Assembly (NCBI GenBank): GCA_965237785.1
Contig: OZ250159.1
Span: forward strand, 1,612,001-1,676,000
Source: UBA6522 sp965237785
GTDB taxonomy: Bacteria; Pseudomonadota; Gammaproteobacteria; Steroidobacterales; Rariloculaceae
DNA length: 64,000 nt
Direction of reading: 5' to 3'
The notes under the pieces are model-generated. The model ran no database searches and had not been told where the DNA came from. It saw nothing but the letters and a program-made list of their open reading frames with translations. The stretch's first letter is position 1, and every line of letters starts with the position of its first letter. The position numbers and the translations under genes are program-made. Of this stretch, positions 16,657 through 23,993 are shown one piece after another.

Positions 16657-17910
16657 ATGGCGAAAATGACCGGCCTGGATCGCTTCGACTACAACGGCAA
16701 GACGGTCCTGTTGAGGGTGGACATCAATTCGCCCATCGACTCGCGAACGAAACGCATCGTCAACGACAATCGCATTCGGAAGAGCATTCCCACCATCAAG
16801 TACCTGCTCGACGGCGGGGCGAAACTCGCCCTGATCGCCCACCAGGGAGACACGCTCGATTATCAAAACCTGATCCCGCTGGCTGAGCATGCCGCCAGGC
16901 TCTCCGAGCACCTGGACACGCGAGTGGCCTACATCGACGACGTAGCCGGACCCGCGGCGCAGGCATCGGTGAAAGCGTTACGTGCCGGAGAAGCCGTACT
17001 GCTCGGCAACCTCCGCTACCTCAGCGAGGAAATTTCCACCTTCGAGGACGCCGTGAAGCTGCGGCCCGAGGACATGCTGGACACTTACCTGGTCCGCGGC
17101 CTGGCGCCGCTGATCGACTACTACGTCAATGACGCCTTTGCCGCCGCGCACCGCAACGCGCCGTCCATGGTGGCCTTCCAGGAACTCAAGCCCACCGCCG
17201 CCGGAGAGCTGCTGTTCAATGAAGTCGCCGCCCTGGACAGGGTCATGAATGCCCCCGAGCACCCCTGCGTATTCGTTCTGGGGGGCGCGAAGATCTCGGA
17301 TGCCTTCGGCATGATGGAACCGGTGCTGGCCTCGGGCACGGCCGACCGGATACTGACCTGCGGCATCACCGGGGAGGTCATCCTGCTGGCCGGCGGTTTT
17401 CGTCTGGGCCAACGTAAGGAAAAATTCATCGAGGACAGGGGCCTCGATGTCTTCGTCCGCCACGCGGAGAACTACCTGCGGGATTATCCGGAGAAGATAC
17501 TCATGCCGGTGGATCTCGCCTACGCCAGCGGCGGCGAGCGCCGGGAGATCGCCGTCGAGGACCTGCCGGCGGAGCACCTGTTCATGGACATCGGCGCGCG
17601 CACGGCAGCGGCCTACGAGGCTGAGATCCATGCGGCCAAGACCTTGTTCGTCAACGGTCCGCCGGGCGTCTATGAACAAGCCCCGTTTGCGGCGGGAACC
17701 CGGGCCATCTGGAAAGCGGTCGCGGCCTCGCCGGGTTATTCGGTCATCGGCGGCGGCGACACCGTGACTGCGGCGGCGAAGTTTGTCGGCGCGCGCGGCA
17801 TCGACTACGTCTGCACGGCGGGAGGGGCGATGGTGCGTTACCTTTCCGGGCGGCAACTGCCGCTCATGCAGGCCATGGAAAAGGCCCACGCCCGGGACGG
17901 CGGCCGTTAG
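16657..17910 (+). CDS. pgk: Phosphoglycerate kinase, archaeal-like
   Basis: Cytosolic enzyme that transfers phosphate between 1,3-bisphosphoglycerate and ADP. The 417-residue protein has the N-domain substrate loop VLLRVDINSPID (bacterial enzymes usually read VRVDFNVP), LALIAHQGD in place of the common SHLGRP, a second basic patch at LLGNLRYL, and the hinge and nucleotide motifs VLGGAKISD, FVNGPPGVYE and VIGGGDTVTAA. The unusual versions of the first motifs point to the archaeal branch. ATG follows GGAG by six bases. It pairs functionally with the GAPDH upstream; the two probably form a transferred glycolysis or gluconeogenesis unit. Confidence 0.92.
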   Translation: MAKMTGLDRFDYNGKTVLLRVDINSPIDSRTKRIVNDNRIRKSIPTIKYLLDGGAKLALIAHQGDTLDYQNLIPLAEHAARLSEHLDTRVAYIDDVAGPAAQASVKALRAGEAVLLGNLRYLSEEISTFEDAVKLRPEDMLDTYLVRGLAPLIDYYVNDAFAAAHRNAPSMVAFQELKPTAAGELLFNEVAALDRVMNAPEHPCVFVLGGAKISDAFGMMEPVLASGTADRILTCGITGEVILLAGGFRLGQRKEKFIEDRGLDVFVRHAENYLRDYPEKILMPVDLAYASGGERREIAVEDLPAEHLFMDIGARTAAAYEAEIHAAKTLFVNGPPGVYEQAPFAAGTRAIWKAVAASPGYSVIGGGDTVTAAAKFVGARGIDYVCTAGGAMVRYLSGRQLPLMQAMEKAHARDGGR

Positions 17911-17970
17911 GGGAGAAGAACTCGAACCACGGTACATCCTTGCCGTCGAGACGCGAGGCGCTCGCTCCGG

Positions 17971-18690
17971 TCATTCGAGCTTGTAGCCGACGCCGTAGAC
18001 GGTACGGATGACCTCCTCGCGGGGTTGAAATTCCCGCACCTTGCGGCGCAGGTTCTTGATATGGCTGTCCACGGTGCGGTCGCTGATGGCGCGGCTGTCT
18101 TCGTAAACGTGATTCATCAACTGGTTGCGGGAGAACACCCGCCCAGGATGCTTGAGCAGAACGCCCAGCAGCCGCAATTCCACGGGTGTGAGATCGAGAA
18201 GGTGTCCATTGACATGGGCTCGATGCTGCTCCGGGTCGACAACGATCCCCAGGTATCCGCCCCCCGGTGTGTGTTGAACAGCAACCCTCCTCAAGATGGC
18301 CTGGACTCTGGCGATAACCTCCCGGGGACTGAACGGCTTGCAAATATAGTCGTCGGCGCCGAGGTTCAGACCCAACAGCCGGTCGATTTCTTCCACTCGC
18401 GCCGTCACCAGAATAATGGGAACGTCGGAAAAGCCGCGAATTTCGCGGCAGATCGACATGCCGTCCTTGCCGGGCAACATGACGTCCAGCAGGATGAGTT
18501 GAGGCCCGTGGCAGCGTACCCAGGGGACGACTTCCTCGCCGTTGCCGATGTGGTGAGTCGAATAGGAAGCCTGTATCAGATAATCGACGAGAAGCCGGGC
18601 GATCTTGGGCTCGTCCTCGACCACGAGGATCGGGGCCGGGACCGGGGCCGGGACCGGGACCGGGACCGGGGATGAGCTGTGTTCGGCCAC
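17971..18690 (-). CDS. BaeR-like response regulator
   Basis: OmpR-family transcription factor of 239 residues. The receiver domain (about 21-135) has the acidic pair VVEDEPK, phospho-acceptor Asp69 in LLDVMLPG, the Thr of LVTAR and the Lys of YICKPFSP. The winged-helix DNA-binding domain follows (DLTPVELRLLGVLLKHPGRVFSRNQLMNHVYEDSRAISDRTVDSHIKNLRRK is the recognisable region). The receiver resembles BaeR of enterobacteria (EEIDRLLGLNLGADDYICKP). GTG appears to be the start. An unusual N-terminal arm of alternating Pro-Val and Pro-Ala precedes the receiver. The sensor kinase gene ends 26 bases upstream, so both are co-expressed and presumably control an envelope-stress or efflux response. Confidence 0.9.
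   Translation of the reverse strand: MAEHSSSPVPVPVPAPVPAPILVVEDEPKIARLLVDYLIQASYSTHHIGNGEEVVPWVRCHGPQLILLDVMLPGKDGMSICREIRGFSDVPIILVTARVEEIDRLLGLNLGADDYICKPFSPREVIARVQAILRRVAVQHTPGGGYLGIVVDPEQHRAHVNGHLLDLTPVELRLLGVLLKHPGRVFSRNQLMNHVYEDSRAISDRTVDSHIKNLRRKVREFQPREEVIRTVYGVGYKLE
18631..18670 (+). repeat. GGGACC/GGGGCC microsatellite in the regulator gene
   Basis: Six-base units of GGGACC or GGGGCC type repeated about six times. On the minus strand they code the PVPVPVPAPVPAP arm before the receiver domain. Units are in frame, so slippage would lengthen or shorten the arm without disrupting the protein. Confidence 0.85.
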
Positions 18691-18716
18691 CCCGAAGCCT
18701 GCGGCGATCGGCCGGC

Positions 18717-20129
18717 CTAGCGAACAGCCGCGGGCAGGCGGATGGTCAGGAGCAGGCCGCCGAGGTCCGACGGGGCCGCACTGATGGCGCCGCCCAGAGC
18801 GTGGGCGATCCGCTTGCAGATCGCCAGACCCAGCCCCGCGCCGCCCGTGGATCGTCCGCGGGAACTCTCGACCCGGTAGAGCCGCTCGAACAGTCGGGGC
18901 AGCGCATCCGGCGGAACCGCCGGCGCCGAATCCTCGATACTGATCGCAATATCCTTGCCCTGGCGCCGGCAGGCGACCCGGACTCGCCCGCCCCGGTCGG
19001 TATAACGCACGGTATTCTCCAGCACGTTGGTAAAGAGTTGACCCAGCCGGCTGACGTCGATCAGCGCCTCCACCGGAGCGCTTGGATAGTGAACCTCCAA
19101 CTCCAGACCGGCATCGTGAAGGCGAGGCTTGAACAGGCTCACCGTATCGTCCAGTACGCCGACGACATCGGCAACCTCCTTCCGATAGCGAAGCGCGCCC
19201 ATGTCCGAAATCGAAAGTTCGTAGATATCGTTGACGAGTTTCGTCAGCCGCTCAACCTCGCCGCTGAGGGATTTGTGCGTCGTCTCGTTGAGTTCCCGCA
19301 CACCGTCTTCCACCGCCTGCAGCTCGCCGCGCAGCACGGACAAGGGCGTACGCAGCTCATGGGAGATATCGGCGACCCACTGGCGTTGCGCCTGCTGGTT
19401 CCGCTCCAAGGTCTCCGCGAGCACGTTGAAGTCCCGGGCCAATCCGCCCAACTCATCGGACGAACGCACTTCCAGCCGCTCGGTGAAGCGGCCCTCCGCA
19501 AGCGCGCGCGTGCCGCGGGTCATCGCCGCGATAGGCGAGACGATCTGGCGCGAGAAGGCCACGGCGAGCAAGCCAGCCAGCAGGAAGGCGAACACGGCGC
19601 CGCCATAGATCCACCGGATCTGCTGCTGCAGGAATTGCTGATCGAGGTCGCGGGCCAGGGTATCCAGCGGATTGAGATGCAGATTGCCCACGACCTTCCC
19701 TTGATAGACGATCGGCTCAACGCGCTGAGGCGTGTCCCCGGGGGACGGACCGAACAACCGCTGGCCCTGTGCGTCAAGCACCGAGATGCGCGGTGAGATC
19801 GCCAGCGGATCCACTGAAACAACATTGCCGACGTGGCCGGCCATCGCGCGCCGCGGCGGCACGGATGCGAACCCCTCGGTCCCGGGGGGCGCCATGACCT
19901 CCAGCCAGCGGCCCCGGTCGTTCTCCAGGGAGGCCCAGCCACCCTCCTCCGCATACGTCGCTGCGATGGTCAGAGCGAAGTACCGGAGCCGCTCCGCCTC
20001 ACTTTCGTTGACGTAATCGAGAAAACCGCGGTCGAAACTCCAGCGGGTGATACCGACCGTCAGCGCGAGCACGACCAGGGCGGTGAGCAGAAATCCCAGG
20101 AATATTTTTTGCCCTATGCGGATTCGCAT
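18717..20129 (-). CDS. BaeS-like sensor histidine kinase
   Basis: Inner-membrane sensor of 470 residues. Membrane helices lie at about 8-28 and 172-192 with a periplasmic sensor domain between. A HAMP linker (193-245) is followed by the dimerisation and phospho-acceptor helix with His257 in DISHELRTPLSVLRGELQAV, and an ATP-binding domain with N box (FTNVLENTVRYTDRGG), G1 (IEDSAPAVPPD), F and G2 (GGAGLGLAICKRI) motifs. The sequence near the first helix (SFDRGFLDYVNESEAERL) and the H box agree with BaeS. It precedes its regulator on the same strand. Confidence 0.9.
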   Translation of the reverse strand: MRIRIGQKIFLGFLLTALVVLALTVGITRWSFDRGFLDYVNESEAERLRYFALTIAATYAEEGGWASLENDRGRWLEVMAPPGTEGFASVPPRRAMAGHVGNVVSVDPLAISPRISVLDAQGQRLFGPSPGDTPQRVEPIVYQGKVVGNLHLNPLDTLARDLDQQFLQQQIRWIYGGAVFAFLLAGLLAVAFSRQIVSPIAAMTRGTRALAEGRFTERLEVRSSDELGGLARDFNVLAETLERNQQAQRQWVADISHELRTPLSVLRGELQAVEDGVRELNETTHKSLSGEVERLTKLVNDIYELSISDMGALRYRKEVADVVGVLDDTVSLFKPRLHDAGLELEVHYPSAPVEALIDVSRLGQLFTNVLENTVRYTDRGGRVRVACRRQGKDIAISIEDSAPAVPPDALPRLFERLYRVESSRGRSTGGAGLGLAICKRIAHALGGAISAAPSDLGGLLLTIRLPAAVR

Positions 20130-20385
20130 GATTTGGTTGTCGAAACTAACTCGGCATTCTCAACGACGTTCTAGCGCGGCCGCCGATCCACTCGCGATGG
20201 CGGGCCGTACTTCCTCATGCCGATGCAACATAGCACAACACGGGTATTTTCGGTTAAAACGTTGGCTGTCTCCATACTTGCTGCACATTTCTTGGTTACG
20301 TTCTTGGTGTGAGAACAACGGGTAGCTTCAATTTATGAGAAACGCGAATCCATGGAATCAGCAGGCGAAATACGGGGACAGTGAG

Positions 20386-21483
20386 ATGCAATTCAGCGCG
20401 CGATGTTCGATGAGCGGATACCTGGCGGCGACTGTGCTGATGGGCACTGCGCTCACGGTCGGGGTATCCGATGCCCACCATTCGGCCGCCGCGGCCTTCA
20501 CTACGAACGTTATTGAAGTCGAAGGTGTCGTGACCGAGTTCAACTTCACCAACCCGCACATCGACGTTTTCTTCGACGTCAGCGGAGAAAACGGCGAGAT
20601 CACCCGCTGGGTGGCCAGCGGTTCGGCGGCCAATCTGCTCCGACGCCGAGGTTGGACGGCGGAGACCATCGAGCCGGGCCAGTATCTGCGCATCACTGGC
20701 CGGGAGGCTCGCGACAGTGTGCCCATGGTCCTGTTGGGAAGCATTGTCGAGCTGGATCCCGCCGACGGTTCGCTGGTTCGCAATGTCGAGGGTGAGAGCG
20801 GCTACCAGGAACCGGTTGGCGCCGCCCCCCTGGCTCTGACGCTCAGCGATGGGCGGCCCAATTTCAGCGGCGCCTGGACCATGGGACCACCTGGCGGCAT
20901 GGGTGGCGGCATGGGTGGCGGCATGGGTGGCCCCCCGGGCGACCGCACGCCGGCTCCGTACAACGATGCCGGCACTGCCGCGCAGGACGGGTTCGACGCG
21001 GTGAGCGACCCGGCCGTCGGCTGCGAGCCACCGGGCCTGGTTCGCCAGGCGGGGTTTACGCCCCACCCTGTGCGCATGACCCAGCTGGAGGATCGGATCG
21101 TTCTGGAGTACGAGGAGTACGGCGGCCGCCGCGAAATCCTGCTGAACGCGCCGCAGCCGGACGGCACGGATCATTCCAATCTGGGTCATTCGACAGCGCG
21201 CTACGAGGACGATACCCTGGTGATCGAGTCCAGCCGGCTGCTGGAAAACTACACCAGCCCCAACGGCAACCCCATCAGCGATCAGACCACCACCCTGGAG
21301 ACCTATTGGCGCATGGACGACCCGAATATCGGCGCTTCGCTGGCGATGGAAATGGTCATCACGGACCCAGCCTATCTGACCGGTCCGTGGACGCTCCGCT
21401 GGCAAAAGTACTATACGCCGGGATACGAATTCATCCGCGTGGACTGCCGGGTGCCGCCCACCTACCGGCCGCCCGCCGAATAG
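20386..21483 (+). CDS. Fused DUF6152 / partner-family exported protein
   Basis: A 365-residue exported protein that joins two families found as separate genes elsewhere in the window. The start at 20386 (MQFSARCS) follows GGGGACAGTGAG and opens a signal peptide ending GVSDA. Mature residues 1-110 are DUF6152 (HHSAAAAF, GVVTEFNFTNPH, NLLRRRGWTAETIEPG, ITGREARD). A Met/Gly/Pro-rich linker (MGPPGGMGGGMGGGMGG) leads to the partner domain: FSGAW, CEPPGLVRQ, PHPVRMTQL, LEYEEYGGRREI, LGHSTARYEDDTLVIES, LETYWRM, DPAYLTGPWTLRWQKYY and a late Cys. The fusion implies that the separate proteins act together on the same periplasmic task. Function unknown. Confidence 0.82.
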   Translation: MQFSARCSMSGYLAATVLMGTALTVGVSDAHHSAAAAFTTNVIEVEGVVTEFNFTNPHIDVFFDVSGENGEITRWVASGSAANLLRRRGWTAETIEPGQYLRITGREARDSVPMVLLGSIVELDPADGSLVRNVEGESGYQEPVGAAPLALTLSDGRPNFSGAWTMGPPGGMGGGMGGGMGGPPGDRTPAPYNDAGTAAQDGFDAVSDPAVGCEPPGLVRQAGFTPHPVRMTQLEDRIVLEYEEYGGRREILLNAPQPDGTDHSNLGHSTARYEDDTLVIESSRLLENYTSPNGNPISDQTTTLETYWRMDDPNIGASLAMEMVITDPAYLTGPWTLRWQKYYTPGYEFIRVDCRVPPTYRPPAE

Positions 21484-21627
21484 GCTCGGCGTAGTCGACC
21501 ACATCAAGGTCGTCGGTACCTTCCCCGACCGGCACTCGGCCTTGATGCCGGTGGTGGCCCGACTGCGGCACCTCTCGGCCACCCAGTGGGGATTGGGCAA
21601 ATTGAATAGACCGCCGCAGAGGGCTCA

Positions 21628-22680
21628 CTACTCCGTCATGACGCTCACCCGGACTGGTGTCCAGGCCATGCCGTCCGGGGACTCGTGATCCGATACCAGC
21701 AATTCCCGTCCGCTGAGATCGTTCAGGTTGAACATCTGAATCGTTCCGTCACCGGGGTCGCTGGCGAATGCCACGCCGTCGTGAATGAGGACCCCGAAAT
21801 TGCCTTCCTGAGGCTGGCCGTCGCGCAGGGGAACCTCGGCCAGCAGCGTTCTGGATTCCACATCGAAGAGTCGAAGAAACTGCAGGATCGGCCCACCGCC
21901 GCCACCGCCGTTGGGGACGATGGCATAGCCATCGGGACCCATGTCGACGCGCCCGGAGAAGGGTCTGGACTCCAGCGTCTCGACTACTTCCAGCGACTCC
22001 GCGTCTATGATCGAGATGGTTTCCTCGCCGCGATTCGCAACCCAGATTTCACTGCCGTCGGCGGACACGTCCAGTCCTTCCGCGGCCAGTCCGGTCTGGA
22101 TCACCACAGGGGCACGCTCCTCCGTCAGGAAGATGACCGACAAGGTCCCGGTCCCGCCACGGCTGGTCACGTAGGCACGGGAGCCGTCGGGGCTCAGGCG
22201 CACCATATGCCCCTCGCGCCCGCCGGTGGCGAAGGTGTTGACCACGGTCCGGGCTTCCAGATCGACCAGAGCCAATTGATCCGAGTCCTGCATGGTTGCC
22301 ACCGCGTGGCGCCCGTCCGGGAGGAACAGTGCCGTGTGGGGGCGGGAATTGGGACCGAGGTCGATGCGCGCCACGGCCGTGGCGGCAGCCACATCGATCA
22401 AGACAATATGGCGCCCGGGACCGCTATTGGGCCCGTATTCCGCAGTTAAGGCCCAGCGGCCGTCCGGTGACACCGCCACCTCGTGGGGGATCACCGGGCC
22501 TACCGGGACCCGCGCAACCTCCACGCCGGTAGGCAGGTCGAAGAAGGAAATGCTGCCGCCGGATCGGTTGGTCACCAGCAAGGTGCCGTCTTGTGCCGCG
22601 GTGCCGGTCGCGAATAGCGACATCGATAGTACCGCCGCCACCGGCATCAAGAAGCGTGTCGCGTGATGTCTTATCGGCAT
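21628..22680 (-). CDS. Exported YncE-like beta-propeller protein
   Basis: About 350 residues. The start at 22680 (MPIRHHATRFLMP) follows AGGAGACGGG and opens a signal peptide ending TGTAAQ. The mature part is a seven-bladed propeller of YVTN type: repeated blades carry patterns such as LLVTNRSGGSISFFDLPTG, EVAVSPDGRWALTAEYG, TALFLPDGRHAVATMQDSDQ, VRLSPDGSRAYVTSRGG, LDVSADGSEIWVANRGEETI. Such proteins are periplasmic or surface scaffolds and some bind haem or metal chaperones; no catalytic residues are evident. It converges with the fused DUF6152 gene. Confidence 0.85.
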   Translation of the reverse strand: MPIRHHATRFLMPVAAVLSMSLFATGTAAQDGTLLVTNRSGGSISFFDLPTGVEVARVPVGPVIPHEVAVSPDGRWALTAEYGPNSGPGRHIVLIDVAAATAVARIDLGPNSRPHTALFLPDGRHAVATMQDSDQLALVDLEARTVVNTFATGGREGHMVRLSPDGSRAYVTSRGGTGTLSVIFLTEERAPVVIQTGLAAEGLDVSADGSEIWVANRGEETISIIDAESLEVVETLESRPFSGRVDMGPDGYAIVPNGGGGGGPILQFLRLFDVESRTLLAEVPLRDGQPQEGNFGVLIHDGVAFASDPGDGTIQMFNLNDLSGRELLVSDHESPDGMAWTPVRVSVMTE

Positions 22681-22856
22681 TCCCGTCTCCTGATTTTCAT
22701 CGGTCCGCTTATCAGAACACGTGATGATCTCACGGGGCAACAGCATACCGGACCGGGGAACGGTCTCCTTTCCGCCGGATCGATGCGAAGGCTTGAGATT
22801 CGTCAAGTGAACGTGATATCGTCGCCAATTGACGGTAATACCCGAGGAAAGTGACG

Positions 22857-23321
22857 ATGAACCTCCAAGCCTACGCCGACCCGGCAACTTTGCCTGCGAG
22901 TGAAGCCTTGCGGGTTGCAAGACTTCTGGCGATTGACGGCCCGGACACAATGAGTGACGTGCAACTTGCCCGGTATGTCTCCGGCGGCCTGCGCCCACTG
23001 GCGGCCGCGGCCCTGGCCGATGTGCTTGGCAGAAGCCGTGTGGTTGGACCCGTTATCCCCGAGGCGACGCTCAGGCGCGTACGCAAAGCCAAAAAAACAC
23101 TGTCCAGAGAGCTTAGCGAAAGACTCTATGAAGTCGGGCGTGTCGTGGATGCTGTCAGCCTCGCCTACCACGGGGACCGAGATGGCATCGACACGTTCCT
23201 CAACCGGCCGCATCCTTTGCTGGAAGGAGAGACGCCTTTCGATATGGCGAGGTCCAGTTCAGCAGGGGCTGAAGCCGTCTTGAACCTCATTCGCCGGGCC
23301 GAGGCCGGTATTGCTCCTTGA
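22857..23321 (+). CDS. Antitoxin of the Xre/MbcA/ParS type
   Basis: Cytosolic antitoxin of 154 residues that would neutralise the RES toxin encoded next. The N-terminal half is helical, and the C-terminal half carries the MbcA/ParS toxin-binding region (SRELSERLYEVGRVVDAVSLAYHG, DTFLNRPHPLLEGETPFDMARSSSAGAEAVLNLI), where the motif around NRPHPLLEGETPFD is diagnostic. I choose the ATG at 22857 because GAGGAAA lies seven bases upstream; a GTG six bases earlier is the alternative. The stop overlaps the toxin start (TGATG), which couples translation. Autoregulation by the pair is typical of this family. Confidence 0.92.
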   Translation: MNLQAYADPATLPASEALRVARLLAIDGPDTMSDVQLARYVSGGLRPLAAAALADVLGRSRVVGPVIPEATLRRVRKAKKTLSRELSERLYEVGRVVDAVSLAYHGDRDGIDTFLNRPHPLLEGETPFDMARSSSAGAEAVLNLIRRAEAGIAP

Positions 23322-23806
23322 TGAGACCGCGAACCCTGCCGGAGACGATGCGGGCGTACCGGATCGGCGATCCTGGTGGCCGGTTTCCAGTGTGGAGCAC
23401 GGCGGGCGCCAAACACACCTCCGGTCGGTGGCATGAACCCGGGGCCGAAGTGATCTACGCTTCCGAAAACTATTCTACAGCCCTGTTGGAAAAGCTGGTT
23501 CAATGGAACGCAGCCCTGCCGCCGAACCAGCATTTCATTGAGATCAGCATACCCAAGGGCACCAGTTACGAGGTTGTTACGGCAGATATCGTCCCGGACT
23601 GGTTCAACCCGGGTGGGGAATCCGCCCGCCTCTTCGGCCGCGAATGGTATGGCGAAAATCGAAGTGCGATTCTGATCGTCCCATCCATGGTTGCGCGTAT
23701 AGAGCACAATATCGTCATCAACGGCCGGCACCCGGAGTTCAAAGGACTGACGGTAGGGCTGGAAACACCGGTATGGTGGGATCAACGCCTCTTTCCAAGA
23801 CTGTAA
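23321..23806 (+). CDS. RES-domain toxin
   Basis: Toxin of 161 residues. RES toxins degrade NAD+ and stop growth when the antitoxin is lost. The domain spans nearly the whole protein: AYRIGDPGGRFPVWSTAGAK, then the GRWHEPGAEVIYASENYSTALLEKL block containing the conserved Arg, Glu and Ser that give the family its name, and SRSAILIVPS-like core (ENRSAILIVPSMVARIEHNIVIN). The start overlaps the antitoxin stop by one base. Complete and without frameshift, so the locus is probably functional. Confidence 0.92.
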   Translation: MRPRTLPETMRAYRIGDPGGRFPVWSTAGAKHTSGRWHEPGAEVIYASENYSTALLEKLVQWNAALPPNQHFIEISIPKGTSYEVVTADIVPDWFNPGGESARLFGREWYGENRSAILIVPSMVARIEHNIVINGRHPEFKGLTVGLETPVWWDQRLFPRL

Positions 23807-23883
23807 GCAACACCAGCCTATACAGGAATCCGAAAGCGCCCAGTGGAAGGCACAAGAATAAGTTTCCCTGCAAAAAAATAGTT

Positions 23884-23907
23884 CTGGTAGAATTTTTTTC
23901 CTACCAG
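23884..23907. terminator. Hairpin after the RES toxin, possible weak terminator
   Basis: Seven-base perfect stem (CTGGTAG / CTACCAG) around a T-rich loop, 78 bases past the toxin stop and 87 bases before the quinoprotein start. The T run sits in the loop rather than after the stem, so termination is uncertain. Confidence 0.35.
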
Positions 23908-23993
23908 GTCGGCAACTTCAGAGAAGCTCAGGCGTTGGTTCGCCGTCACGTGCCCAGGGGCAGAAGCCTCGTGCGGGAACTCATCAACGACAG

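Noticed and set aside
15661..16911. A 416-codon minus-strand open frame
   Set aside because: Antisense to GAPDH and the start of the phosphoglycerate kinase; no ribosome site or recognisable domain.
18672..19796. A 374-codon open frame on the plus strand
   Set aside because: It lies opposite the sensor kinase gene, whose motifs are unambiguous; the plus-strand translation has no family features and the composition of a high-GC shadow.
20296..21600. A 434-codon minus-strand open frame
   Set aside because: Antisense to the DUF6152-partner fusion, which has clear signal peptide and domain evidence on the plus strand.
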